A DNA stretch of 64,000 bases. It comes from Pseudomonadota bacterium. Lineage in GTDB: Bacteria; Pseudomonadota; Gammaproteobacteria; Burkholderiales; Nitrosomonadaceae. The stretch spans positions 1 to 64,000 of the forward strand of contig JAFEGA010000020.1 in the NCBI GenBank assembly GCA_018240285.1, in the 5' to 3' direction. This document shows positions 45,766-57,386 of the stretch, piece by piece; the stretch's first letter is position 1, and each line of letters begins with the position of its first letter. A program made the translations under genes and the position numbers. Below the pieces are notes generated by a model. It did not search any database, was not told where the DNA came from, and saw only the letters and a program-made list of their open reading frames with translations.

Positions 45766-46526
45766 ACCGTCCGGCGCATTTCGTGCTGCTGCGCGGCCTA
45801 TGGCGCGAAGCGCGGCACTGGGGAGAATTTCCCAGTCATTTGCAGCAACGATTTCCCGGCGCATTGATCAGCACACCGGACATTCCCGGCAACGGTGTGC
45901 GCAATCAGGAAACCAGCCCGGATACCATTGCCAGAATGACCGATGCGCTACGTCAGCAAGTCGATTTGAGTCAACCGGTCCGGCTAATCGCTTTGTCGAT
46001 GGGCGGCATGATCGCGATCGACTGGATGACGCGCTATCCCGCAGAGATTGAAACGGCCGTGCTGATCAACACCAGCGCCAGACCGCTATCGCCATTTTAC
46101 CAACGCCTGCGCTGGACGGCTTATCCGCATGTTCTACCGCTGATTTTTCATTCCGCTGCGAAAAGGGAAGCGGACATTCTGCGATTGACTTCCAATCGCC
46201 ACCAGCACGATAAAAAACTGCTCGAATCCTGGCAGCAATGGCAACGGCAAAACCCGGTAATGCCCGCCAGAGCCAGAAACCAATTCTTTGCCGCCATGAA
46301 ATTTTCAGTCACCGTAAAACCGCAGCAACCGCTATTGGTCGTCACCAGCCAGGCGGACCGGCTGGTCGATTACCGCTGCAGCCGGAAATTGGCGCAAACC
46401 TGGAATGCGGATTATGTGGAGCATGGCTCCGCCGGGCATGATTTACCGCTGGATGAGCCGGAATGGTTGGTTCAAACCATCAGGCAATGGTTTGATACGA
46501 CGATAAACGAGCTATCTAGTCAATAG
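45753..46526 (+). CDS. Alpha/beta hydrolase
   Basis: This 257-residue hydrolase begins at ATG 45753, overlapping the carboxypeptidase gene by 13 bases; a GTG at 45762 (GTGA overlap) is equally possible. A long frame extends upstream through the other gene but is an artefact of overlap. The nucleophile elbow is ALSMGGM (Ser near 82). The acid is in SQADRLVD and the base in GSAGHDLPLDEP. The lid region is helical. The pairing with an M14 peptidase suggests a shared substrate, perhaps a peptide or amide with an ester. The family name is firm, the substrate unknown. Confidence 0.75.
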   Translation: MVPVNRPAHFVLLRGLWREARHWGEFPSHLQQRFPGALISTPDIPGNGVRNQETSPDTIARMTDALRQQVDLSQPVRLIALSMGGMIAIDWMTRYPAEIETAVLINTSARPLSPFYQRLRWTAYPHVLPLIFHSAAKREADILRLTSNRHQHDKKLLESWQQWQRQNPVMPARARNQFFAAMKFSVTVKPQQPLLVVTSQADRLVDYRCSRKLAQTWNADYVEHGSAGHDLPLDEPEWLVQTIRQWFDTTINELSSQ

Positions 46527-46598
46527 CAACGAGTGAACGATATGCCTATTCTGTATTCTATGTGTAAAATAGAGCGCAGCTATACGCATGGAGGAATG

Positions 46599-46790
46599 AT
46601 GAGAACCAATATTGTTATTGATGACCAACTGATGAATGAAGTCATCAAATTGACCGGCGCAAAGACCAAAAAAGAAGCCGTAGAACTCGGCTTGTTAACT
46701 TTGATAAGAATAAAAAAACAGGAAGAAATCAAGCGACATCGGGGTAAACTAAAATGGGATGGTAATCTCGATGAAATGAGAACGGATTGA
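46599..46790 (+). CDS. vapB: VapB-type antitoxin
   Basis: This 63-residue protein (MRTNIVIDDQLMNEVIKLTGAKTKKEAVELGLLTLIRIKK) has the ribbon-helix-helix form of the VapB antitoxins. The strand TNIVIDDQL binds DNA; the C-terminal part (HRGKLKWDGNLDEMRTD) covers the VapC active site. GGAGGA sits just before, so I take the ATG at 46599 rather than the one at 46596. Its stop overlaps the vapC start (TGATG). The unit should repress its own promoter. Confidence 0.85.
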   Translation: MRTNIVIDDQLMNEVIKLTGAKTKKEAVELGLLTLIRIKKQEEIKRHRGKLKWDGNLDEMRTD

Positions 46791-47188
46791 TGGTATTGGT
46801 CGACACCAGTGTATGGGTGGATTTCTTCAACGGTAAAATTAGCGATCAGACCGAAAAACTCGATCATTATCTGTCCAGTACGGTAATTGTTGTTGGAGAT
46901 TTGATCCTGGCGGAGGTATTGCAAGGATTTAGAAACGACAAAGATTACCAAATAGCAAAATCATTACTGACAGAGCTTGAACTCGTGCAACTTTGCAATA
47001 CCAATCTGGCGATTCAGTCTGCTCAAAATTATCGCACGCTCAGAAAACAAGGCATTACCATCCGAAAAACTATCGATTGCCTCATCGCCACGTACTGCAT
47101 CGAAACCAAAACACCCTTGCTTTTTTCCGATCGAGATTTTGTCCCATATGTTGAAAATATGAAGCTGAGAGATGCATCGGTTCTGTGA
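46790..47188 (+). CDS. vapC: VapC PIN-domain ribonuclease toxin
   Basis: This 132-residue PIN-domain protein starts MVLVDTSVWVDFFNG, with the first catalytic Asp. The acidic residues continue at ILAEVLQGF (Glu near 42), RKTIDCLIATYCIE (Asp near 100) and FSDRDF. VapC toxins cut tRNA or rRNA loops when free of VapB. Start ATG 46790 shares one base with the vapB stop. The module appears complete. It lies between the carboxypeptidase/hydrolase pair and a repeat-bearing spacer. Confidence 0.88.
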   Translation: MVLVDTSVWVDFFNGKISDQTEKLDHYLSSTVIVVGDLILAEVLQGFRNDKDYQIAKSLLTELELVQLCNTNLAIQSAQNYRTLRKQGITIRKTIDCLIATYCIETKTPLLFSDRDFVPYVENMKLRDASVL

Positions 47189-47273
47189 TTTCTAACGTCA
47201 ACATTTAACTGCCCTGGTATACCTTCATCAAGCCGGTCCATTGGAATGGCTTATTAGGCAGTCTTAGACTAAC

Positions 47274-47344
47274 TGTCATTTCGAGCATGGCGATAAATCT
47301 AAGTTGCCGATTGATAAAAACTCCTCATGGTGCTTGGAATGACA
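47274..47344. repeat. Palindromic MITE-like repeat
   Basis: TGTCATTTCGAGCA at the left and TGCTTGGAATGACA at the right are inverted repeats matching at 12 of 14 bases, spanning 71 bases. The pattern TGTCATT-C-AGC is that of small non-autonomous repeats widespread in bacteria. It sits in the spacer after vapC. Confidence 0.5.
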
Positions 47345-47406
47345 AATATAGCTAAGCAGTATTGAATGGAAACGATTGAGAATCTGAGTTCAATACACTT
47401 TGCTAT

Positions 47407-48012
47407 TTATGATGAGAATATCACTTCTGATACGGACAACCCGAGTGCGACGACATTTAGCCAAACTGGCGCTGAGTAGTCTAGATCCTGGAGTAAAGCT
47501 GCGGCACGAGATGCAAAAGGGATTGTCACTTCTGCATTGTATACAAAGTAGGGTTCATCGTTATCGTCAATACCCCAGTGCTGCTCGATTGTTCCACTTG
47601 GTATAGAACGCCAGACCTTGGGAAATGCACTGATGATTTCTTTGAGCTGCGCTTCGACGGCGGCCCGGTCTTGGATTAATGGTGTCGTCGAGTAGTGAGT
47701 GGGGCCAATGAATGCAGAGCCTCGGTAGATGCCAAGTCCGCCGTGCCCGTGCAATTTGTGCAGAAGATCTTTCCGATGGCGTTGAGGACTACGTGCAAGC
47801 ATGAATCCATAGTAATAAAAGCGCGCTAATCCGTATACCGAGGTAAGTGCCAAACACAATGGTAATAACTCTGGCCTTCGGATGATGAACGGCACTCCGA
47901 GCACAGACAGCCTTGCGCCAACTTCCAACTCGACTCCCGCTGCGATATAACCGATCAGTATTAAACCAGCGGCGAGTGAGAACCGGCGAAGTTTCTCTAG
48001 ATCAGGAACCAT
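47407..48012 (-). CDS. Hypothetical membrane protein
   Basis: This protein of about 201 residues starts at ATG 48012 (MVPDLEKLRRFSLAAG); a TTG at 48063 is an alternative. Two hydrophobic spans occur near 13-33 and 50-75. A soluble part follows (HGHGGLGIYRGSAFIGPTHY; VWRSIPSGTIEQHWGIDDNDEPYFVYNAEV). A final segment (APVWLNVVALGLSVSEVIF) may re-enter the membrane. I recognise no family. It is divergent from olsF and uses none of its Pho box. Confidence 0.55.
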   Translation of the reverse strand: MVPDLEKLRRFSLAAGLILIGYIAAGVELEVGARLSVLGVPFIIRRPELLPLCLALTSVYGLARFYYYGFMLARSPQRHRKDLLHKLHGHGGLGIYRGSAFIGPTHYSTTPLIQDRAAVEAQLKEIISAFPKVWRSIPSGTIEQHWGIDDNDEPYFVYNAEVTIPFASRAAALLQDLDYSAPVWLNVVALGLSVSEVIFSS

Positions 48013-48187
48013 GTGAGGTCTATTCGTTGAGTTTCCGGAATAGCGTGCAATACACCAGATCAAAAATGAGATAAATTATAGTAAGTCTCACGGCATCTCC
48101 TTGCGTCTCATGGCGATTGATTTAGGGTTGATCATATCAAATTTTGCTCAATCCACTGAGTATTAAGAAAATCAATAAAATGTCTGC

Positions 48188-48221
48188 GCGTCATCATTCT
48201 GTCACAAAATTTCACTATCGT
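48188..48221 (+). promoter_or_regulatory. Pho box and -10 of olsF
   Basis: GCGTCATCATTCTGTCAC (48188-48205) matches the PhoB consensus at about 14 of 18 bases, with the second half-site exact. Ten bases later TATCGT (48216-48221) is a fair -10 element. Geometry is the same as at 42440-42473. The start codon is 34 bases further on. Confidence 0.6.
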
Positions 48222-48254
48222 ATCCAGCATTCAATCTCATGATGGAGTCAATGC

Positions 48255-50012
48255 ATGCTGGATGTCGATGCGATGTTGAAGGATTATTTTCCGGGAACGG
48301 ATACGCAGGGCGATAAGCCGCTGATGAAGGCGGCGTCTTCGTTGTTGAAGAAGGTGTTGCATCAGGACGAGATCAATCGCTTCATCGAGACGCACCGGCA
48401 TTTGGAAGGATTGGAGTTCAATGATGCCGTGCTGGAGCATTTCAATTTTTCATTCCAAGTTTCCAGCAAGGACCGGGCGCGGATTCCGGATCAGCGCCGG
48501 GTGTTGATCGTGGCCAATCATCCGCTCGGTTCGCTGGATGGTTTGGCTTTGCTGAAGCTGGTTTCGGAGATACGCACCGACGTGAAAATTGTGGCGACGA
48601 GCTTGTTGGATTGCATCGATCCGCTGAGAAGTTTGCTTTTGTCAGTGGATAATTTTTCCAAAGTTGCGCAGCATCGTGACAGCATGAATCAGATAGTGGC
48701 CGCACTGGAGGCGGAGCAAGCCGTAATATTATTTCCCACCGGGGAGGTGTCACGCATTTCACCGCTCGGCGTGCGCGACGGCAAATGGAAGTCCGGCTTT
48801 ATTTCGCTGGCGAAGAAAACCAAAGCGCCGATTGTACCGGTGCATATCGGCGGCAAAAATTCCGCGGTATTTTACGGCTTATCGAGTATTTACAAGCCGC
48901 TCGGCACAATGATGCTGGTCAACGAAATGTTCAACAAGCAGGGCGGCGAGATTTCGTTCCGTATCGGTAAACCAATTCCATGGGAATCGATCGCGGCAAT
49001 GGATTTATCCAAAAAAGATGCGGCGAAGTTGATGCGCAAGCAAGTTTATCTGCTCGGCAAGAAGAAAAAGAAGGAGCTGTTCAAGCCGATCGAAAACATC
49101 ATCCATCCCGTGCGCACCAAACAAATTCGTAAAGAATTGAAAGCATCGCAGTTGATCGGTAAAACGCAGGACGGCAAGCATATTTATCTGTTCGATTACC
49201 TGCCGAATTCCAGCGTGATGCGCGAAATCGGCCGGTTGCGTGAGCTGTCGTTCCGCCAGGTGCAGGAGGGTACCGGTAACGCCTTGGATATCGATAGTTA
49301 CGATCGCTACTACCGTCACTTGATATTGTGGGACGAGGACGAGCTGGAGATCATCGGTTCGTACCGCATCGGTGAAGCGGCAAAAATTATCAAAGCACGC
49401 GGCGCGGAAGGGTTATATACGCATAGTTTATTTTCATTCAATCCGGCATTTTTGCCGTATCTGGAACAATCGATCGAGCTGGGACGCAGCTTCATTCAAC
49501 CGCGCTATCAGAACAAACGCAGTCTGGATTATTTGTGGTACGGCATCGGCGCTTATTTGCACCAGCATCCCGAAATTCGCTATTTGACCGGGCCGGTATC
49601 GATGAGCACCGCGCTGCCGCAACCGGCACAACAAGTTATTGCTAGTTTCTATAGCACGTTATTCGGCAATAACGCGCAACTGGTGGAACCGAGATTGCCG
49701 TTTGAATTTAATACCGTAACGGATTTTGCAAAATACAGTCACGTTACCGATGAAGCGGAATACAAACACGCGGTCGCATTGTTGAAAGAAAAACTCGATG
49801 CATCCGGTGTCAAGGTGCCGGTGCTGTATAAACAATACGTCGAATTATGCGAACCGGGCGGTTGCGAGTTTTTGGGATTCAATATCGATCCGCAATTCTC
49901 AAACTGTGTCGATGCGCTGATTCTGGTGCATATCGATGCCATCAAGGAAAAAAAGCAGCAACGCTATATCGAAAGTCATGCAGTGTCCATGCTGGAGCGG
50001 AATTCCGCTTAG
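48255..50012 (+). CDS. olsF: Bifunctional ornithine-lipid synthase OlsF-type (acyltransferase-GNAT fusion)
   Basis: This 585-residue protein joins two acyltransferases. The N-terminal half (about 60-270) is a PlsC-type O-acyltransferase: NHPLGSLDG near 88-96 (HxxxxD motif), FPTGEVSRIS and a VPVHIGGKN segment. The C-terminal half (about 300-585) is an OlsB-like GNAT N-acyltransferase: RELSFRQVQEGTG, EIIGSYRIGEA, LYTHSLFSFNP, ELGRSFIQPRYQ, LTGPVSM. OlsF makes ornithine lipids by acylating ornithine and then the 3-hydroxy group, giving a phosphorus-free membrane lipid. A Pho-box promoter lies just upstream. GGAG precedes the ATG. Confidence 0.82.
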   Translation: MLDVDAMLKDYFPGTDTQGDKPLMKAASSLLKKVLHQDEINRFIETHRHLEGLEFNDAVLEHFNFSFQVSSKDRARIPDQRRVLIVANHPLGSLDGLALLKLVSEIRTDVKIVATSLLDCIDPLRSLLLSVDNFSKVAQHRDSMNQIVAALEAEQAVILFPTGEVSRISPLGVRDGKWKSGFISLAKKTKAPIVPVHIGGKNSAVFYGLSSIYKPLGTMMLVNEMFNKQGGEISFRIGKPIPWESIAAMDLSKKDAAKLMRKQVYLLGKKKKKELFKPIENIIHPVRTKQIRKELKASQLIGKTQDGKHIYLFDYLPNSSVMREIGRLRELSFRQVQEGTGNALDIDSYDRYYRHLILWDEDELEIIGSYRIGEAAKIIKARGAEGLYTHSLFSFNPAFLPYLEQSIELGRSFIQPRYQNKRSLDYLWYGIGAYLHQHPEIRYLTGPVSMSTALPQPAQQVIASFYSTLFGNNAQLVEPRLPFEFNTVTDFAKYSHVTDEAEYKHAVALLKEKLDASGVKVPVLYKQYVELCEPGGCEFLGFNIDPQFSNCVDALILVHIDAIKEKKQQRYIESHAVSMLERNSA

Positions 50013-50029
50013 CGACTGCGCACGGTGTG

Positions 50030-51310
50030 TTACGGACGGTATACGAAAACCTGATTGCATCCGGTGGATTTAGACCGGTTAACCGCTTCCGTGGCGGCTT
50101 TCAATAGGTCGGCGAAACCATTGCACGAAGTGGATTGCAATTCGGCAACGCCCAAGCTTGCGGTCACATCGATTCTCGATGATTGTAAATTCTCGATTGA
50201 TTGACGTATTTTCCCGGCGATCATTGCCGCGCCGGAAATGTCGCAATGGAGCAACAACAGAGCGAATTCTTCCTCGCCGTAACGAGCGGCGATATCTTCT
50301 CTGCGAATAGAGCCGGTGAGTATCGCGGCAATTTCTTTCAATACCCTGTCTCCGCTGGCAAGACCGAATTTTTCATTGAAGAGTTTGAACTGATCAATGT
50401 CGATCATAATTAGGCTGCAAGGAATGCTGTGCCGGGCGGCTTCACTCAGTTTCGATGGTGCCGTTTCCAGCAGGAAGTGGCGGTTATATAAACCGGTGAG
50501 TGGATCTTTCATTGCCAGCTCATGCATTTGAGCTTGCTGCGTGATTGCCTTGCTTGACAGTTTCTTGTTGCTGATCAGCGTATTGATCCGCGCTAGCAAT
50601 TCTTCCTGAATCAGCGGTTTGCTGACGTAGTCATTGACACCGGAACGTAGCAATTCCACTTTACGCGTGACATCATCAAGAACCGAGAAGACCAGCAGCG
50701 GAACATCTTTTTGCTCGCTCTCGAGACTGCGGATCGCTTTTACGATTGCCTGGCCATTGAGCCTTCCTTTCAGCAGGGTATCGGCGAGCACCAGATCGTA
50801 GTCATTGCCCTGAAATGCGTGCAATCCTTCCTCACCGTTACTGAAATGATCAACCGTGTAACCGCAATCCGTGAGCAGCGAAATCACCGCGCCGGTTGTG
50901 GGTGAGTTGTTCTCAAGATACAAGATGCGGCCGCTCATGGTTTTGCAGCATCTTTTTCTGGAAAACTGTACGGTATAATTGGTGATTTTATCCAGTTCAT
51001 GCTTGGAAAAAATTTCTGTGACACCAGCGGAGAATGCTTCGTCTTGAAATTGTTTGTCGTCGTTGGCGGTAATCATCACTAGCGGAATTTGCCGGGTGCG
51101 TGAATCGGCGCGCAATTGCGATGAAAACATGGGGCCATCCATATCCTGTAAGTGAGTGGCGATGAAAACCAGATCAAAAGGCTGTTTTCTCAGCAGCAAT
51201 AGTGCTTCACTGCCGGTTGAAACCTGCTTTGTCCCTAATCCGCCCGATTCAATAGCGGTTGAAAGCAATTTTTGGTAAGTTCTGGATGGTTCAACGATAA
51301 GTCCTTCCAT
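50030..51310 (-). CDS. PleD-like response regulator with two REC domains and GGDEF
   Basis: This 426-residue protein begins at ATG 51310, nine bases after GGAGGAG, a strong ribosome-binding site. The first receiver domain (MEGLIVEPSRTYQKLLSTAI; LVFIATHLQDMDGP) lacks the usual phospho-Asp context. A second receiver follows (RILYLENNSPTTGAVISLLTDCGYTV; LVLADTLLKG), with a KP switch (VNDYVSKPLIQ). The GGDEF domain starts at MKDPLTGLYNRHFLLE, with DIDQFKLFNE. The signature is YGEEEF (near 343) rather than GGEEF, so activity is uncertain. No kinase is nearby. Confidence 0.85.
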   Translation of the reverse strand: MEGLIVEPSRTYQKLLSTAIESGGLGTKQVSTGSEALLLLRKQPFDLVFIATHLQDMDGPMFSSQLRADSRTRQIPLVMITANDDKQFQDEAFSAGVTEIFSKHELDKITNYTVQFSRKRCCKTMSGRILYLENNSPTTGAVISLLTDCGYTVDHFSNGEEGLHAFQGNDYDLVLADTLLKGRLNGQAIVKAIRSLESEQKDVPLLVFSVLDDVTRKVELLRSGVNDYVSKPLIQEELLARINTLISNKKLSSKAITQQAQMHELAMKDPLTGLYNRHFLLETAPSKLSEAARHSIPCSLIMIDIDQFKLFNEKFGLASGDRVLKEIAAILTGSIRREDIAARYGEEEFALLLLHCDISGAAMIAGKIRQSIENLQSSRIDVTASLGVAELQSTSCNGFADLLKAATEAVNRSKSTGCNQVFVYRP

Positions 51311-51594
51311 GTTGTGATACTCCTCCAATGACATCAATCGAATTACGATTGATAGAATTCTGTGGATTGCCTGCTTGCCGGGAGCATGGTTATCGACATT
51401 TCCGCCGGGTTTTTGAGGAAATTTATTTTTTTAGCACCTCTTGATGCTGATAATCCACTCATTAATACACAATCCCTTTTCAGGGCATGGATTTGTCTGA
51501 TGCGTTGTGAAGAGGTAAACTGCTGGGGAATTTTTGCTTATTTTCGTTTGTGGGCAGAAATCAATTTTTAAAACTGTATAAAGGAGATTTGTTA

Positions 51595-51939
51595 ATGAGG
51601 AGCATTGTTAAACTATCTTTGGTACTTTCAATATTGTTCCTTTTCTCGTCCCAAGCTGTCGCTTCCGACAGTTATGTGAATAACTCGGCTGAGAAACTGG
51701 CGAGTGGTGTCGCCAATACATTAACTGGCTGGCTGGAGTTACCCAAGAATATTATTTTAACCAGCCAAAAAGAAGGACCGGTTTACGGTATTACTATCGG
51801 GCTAGGGATGGGCGTGATGCATTCTGTCGGCCGCACCTTGGTGGGGGCGTTGGATGCAGTCACTTTTCTGGTTCCTACAAAACCATCAGTTAATCCGCCT
51901 TATATCTGGCAAGATTTTTCGCGGGAAACTTCTTATTGA
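51595..51939 (+). CDS. TIGR04073-like exported protein, second copy
   Basis: This 114-residue protein has a signal peptide (MRSIVKLSLVLSILFLFSSQAVA) and the same motif order as the protein at 7958-8320. Shared blocks are AEKLASGVANTLTGWLELPKNI, VYGITIGLGMGVMHSVGRTLVGALDAVTFLVP and WQDFSRET. AAGGAG lies before the ATG. A strong bidirectional terminator follows. The family is linked to exosortase systems; no exosortase gene is in the window. Role unknown. Confidence 0.75.
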   Translation: MRSIVKLSLVLSILFLFSSQAVASDSYVNNSAEKLASGVANTLTGWLELPKNIILTSQKEGPVYGITIGLGMGVMHSVGRTLVGALDAVTFLVPTKPSVNPPYIWQDFSRETSY

Positions 51940-51996
51940 TGAAGTTGCTATGGAGTTTTTTGCCGGTTTTGGCAAAACAGTAGCTGACGCAAAATT

Positions 51997-52032
51997 AAAA
52001 TGCCGTACGAAGTTATCGTACGGCATTTTTTT
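51997..52032. terminator. Rho-independent bidirectional terminator
   Basis: ATGCCGTACGA (52000-52010) and TCGTACGGCAT (52016-52026) form a perfect 11-bp stem with a 5-base loop. A run of seven T follows, and an A-rich run precedes it. It ends the TIGR04073-like gene and convergent htpX. Confidence 0.9.
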
Positions 52033-52059
52033 GTGTCGATTAACGTGAAGACTGTGTTA

Positions 52060-52938
52060 TCACTGCATTTCTAAAGCCGCGATTCTTTCTTCCAAAGGCG
52101 GATGCGACATGAATAAACGTGAAAATCCATTACTACCGCCGGAAATACCGAAAGCAGCCAGTTGATCGGGCAAATGTGCCGGTTCATGCATCATTTGCAA
52201 GCGCCGCAGAGCGGCAATCATTTTTTCCCTTCCCGCTAGGCTTGCACCTCCGGCATCGGCGCGAAACTCGCGTTGACGGCTGAACCACATGACAATAATG
52301 CTCGCCAGTACGCCAAGCACGATTTCGGCAATAATGTTGGTTACCCAGAAAGCGGGACCATGACCTTCTTCCGTTTTGAAAATGACACGATCCACGGTAT
52401 GACCGATAACGCGCGACAGGAAAATGACAAAGGTGTTGACGACGCCTTGAATAAGCGCCAGCGTAACCATATCACCGTTGGCAATATGACTGACTTCATG
52501 CGCCAGCACAGCCTCAGCTTCATCCTGACTCATGGTATTCAAAAGACCGGTGCTAACTGCAACCAGTGCATCGTTTCTTGACATGCCGGTGGCGAAAGCA
52601 TTGACATCCGGCGCATCGTAAATCGCTACTTCCGGCATGCCGATTCCGGCAAGTTGAGCTTGCCGTTGCACGGTGGTTACCAACCAGTGTTCTTGGGCGT
52701 TGCGCGGCATTTCGATGACTTCTGCACCGGTAAAGCGCTTGGCGGTCCACTTGGAAAGCGCGAGCGACATGAGAGAGCCGCCGAATCCGAATACCGCCGC
52801 GAATACGAGCAGGGAATTGATATTCAATCCCGTTCCTTGCGCATCCAATATTTTTTCAACGCCGAGCAATCGCAAGGTAATGCTTAATACCACGACGATT
52901 GCCAAGTTAGTCGCTAAAAAAAGAATAATTCTTTTCAT
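52060..52938 (-). CDS. htpX: HtpX-type membrane zinc protease
   Basis: This 292-residue M48 protease has two spans at the N-terminus and two after the active site. The zinc motif is HEVSH (near 145) and the third ligand Glu is in [10 protein letters not shown]. It works with FtsH in membrane-protein quality control. I take ATG 52938 after AGGAGTGAG; an upstream start at 52968 is less likely. The gene ends the minus-strand group with ftsB, eno and pyrG but is 180 bases away from ftsB. Heat-shock control is usual; I did not find a clear sigma-32 site. Confidence 0.92.
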   Translation of the reverse strand: MKRIILFLATNLAIVVVLSITLRLLGVEKILDAQGTGLNINSLLVFAAVFGFGGSLMSLALSKWTAKRFTGAEVIEMPRNAQEHWLVTTVQRQAQLAGIGMPEVAIYDAPDVNAFATGMSRNDALVAVSTGLLNTMSQDEAEAVLAHEVSHIANGDMVTLALIQGVVNTFVIFLSRVIGHTVDRVIFKTEEGHGPAFWVTNIIAEIVLGVLASIIVMWFSRQREFRADAGGASLAGREKMIAALRRLQMMHEPAHLPDQLAAFGISGGSNGFSRLFMSHPPLEERIAALEMQ

Positions 52939-53121
52939 TTTCTCACTCCTGGTTTTTATCGAATTCAAAATGAAACGACAATTGATATATGAACGGTTAA
53001 TCGCTTTTCAAGCGGATTATATTGGAAACTGCCGGATTAAACCGGGTGATCATAGGTCATCCGGTTTATGATCATCCAGTCTGATTTTAGGTGTTTAATT
53101 TCCGGAAGAGTTTGCGGAAAT

Positions 53122-53414
53122 TCAGGGCGCGGATTTCTGCGGTGTATTCCTGACGATCTGAAACAGTATCTCGCCTTCCTTGATCATGCCTAAATCGCTG
53201 CGGGCGCGTTCTTCGATGGCTTCGAGGCCTTGCTTCAAATCGTTGACTTCGGCTTCGAGCTTATTATTGCGGTTTTGCAGCTGCACATTTTCTGCCCGTG
53301 CCGCAATCACTTCTTGATCCACTTGCCAGACTCTCAGCCAGCTGGCTTTACCAAACCACAGGGGGTATTGCATTGCGGCAACGAATAGCAGCAGGATGAA
53401 ACTCAACAGTTTCA

Positions 53415-53415
<1 letters not shown>
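53122..53415 (-). CDS. ftsB: Cell division protein FtsB
   Basis: This 97-residue bitopic protein has one membrane span (LLSFILLLFVAAMQYPLWFG). A coiled coil follows (VDQEVIAARAENVQLQNRNNKLEAEVNDLKQG), ending with the conserved EERARSDLGMIKEGEILFQIV. FtsB links FtsL and FtsQ in the divisome. Its ATG shares one base with the eno stop codon (TAATG), so translation is coupled. The pyrG-eno-ftsB order is conserved in many beta- and gammaproteobacteria. Confidence 0.92.
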
Positions 53416-54722
<1,307 letters not shown>

Positions 54723-54744
54723 TTATTTTTAAGCTTGTTAGTTT

Positions 54745-56430
<1,686 letters not shown>

Positions 56431-56490
56431 TTATCGTGACAAAAAAAATTCATGAGATCAGTGAGATTGAGCGATTGACGTATCAGTATA

Positions 56491-57375
56491 TTAATGAATT
56501 TCAGCTAGCAACGTGTTTATCGTATGTTCCGCTTGATGGCGGTAACCGCCGCCAAAAAGATTCAAATGATTCAGAATATGATAGAGATTGTAAACGTATT
56601 TGCGGATATTATAACCGGAATCCAGTGGATAATTATAGCGGTAAGCGGAATAAAAATCGGCTGGAAAACCGCCGAAAAGTTCAGTCATGGCGATATCCGC
56701 CTCGCGATCGCCATAATAAACTGCAGGATCGAATATTACCGGATTGCCTTTATCATCATAGTTATAATTGCCGCTCCACAGGTCACCGTGTAACAGCGAC
56801 GGGGAGGGTGGTGCATCAGAGAAGAATTTATCCAGATCGCTTAACAACTGTTCACCGAGATTTTGCAACTTTCCAGCGAATCCGTTTCGTTGTGCCAGTT
56901 TGAATTGATATTCCAGGCGTTGTGTGCGCCAGAACGCAATCCAATTGGAAGACTGAGAATTTATTTGCGGTGTTTGTCCGATGGCATTGTCGCGATACCA
57001 GCCGTACTGCGGAGAAGTCACGCGGTGCATGGCAGCAAGCTGCTCGCCCAAGCGGGATGCTTTGCCTCGCACACCACTATTGAGATCGAGGTACTCCAGT
57101 ACTAACCATGCCATCTCATCGTTGTTTCCGTAGCAAATGGACTGTGGTGCACGAATTGCACCCGATTGCCGGATTTCTTCGAGACCTGCGGATTCCGCTG
57201 CGAACATGTCAAGACTGTCTGGGGAGTTGAGTTTCACAAAAAAGTGCCGCATACCGTTGCTAATAGAATAGGTCTGATTGATACAGCCACCGCCGATCGA
57301 GCGAGATTCTTTGATCTCAAACGGTGTGTTGGTTGTCGCAGAAATTTGCGCGCTGATGGAATTCCACGAATGCAC
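56491..57375 (-). CDS. Fructosamine kinase family protein
   Basis: This 294-residue protein has the APH-like fold of the FN3K family: SIGGGCINQTYSI, FFVKLNSPDSLDMFAAE with the ATP-site lysine, LLHGDLWSGNYNYD (catalytic loop, Asp near 198) and FDPAVYYGDREADIAMT. Members phosphorylate sugar amines or ketoamines on glycated proteins, which leads to repair. It lies 11 bases after argH on the same strand, probably cotranscribed. The exact substrate in bacteria is not settled. Confidence 0.88.
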   Translation of the reverse strand: MHSWNSISAQISATTNTPFEIKESRSIGGGCINQTYSISNGMRHFFVKLNSPDSLDMFAAESAGLEEIRQSGAIRAPQSICYGNNDEMAWLVLEYLDLNSGVRGKASRLGEQLAAMHRVTSPQYGWYRDNAIGQTPQINSQSSNWIAFWRTQRLEYQFKLAQRNGFAGKLQNLGEQLLSDLDKFFSDAPPSPSLLHGDLWSGNYNYDDKGNPVIFDPAVYYGDREADIAMTELFGGFPADFYSAYRYNYPLDSGYNIRKYVYNLYHILNHLNLFGGGYRHQAEHTINTLLAEIH

Positions 57376-57386
57376 GGCTTAATCTG

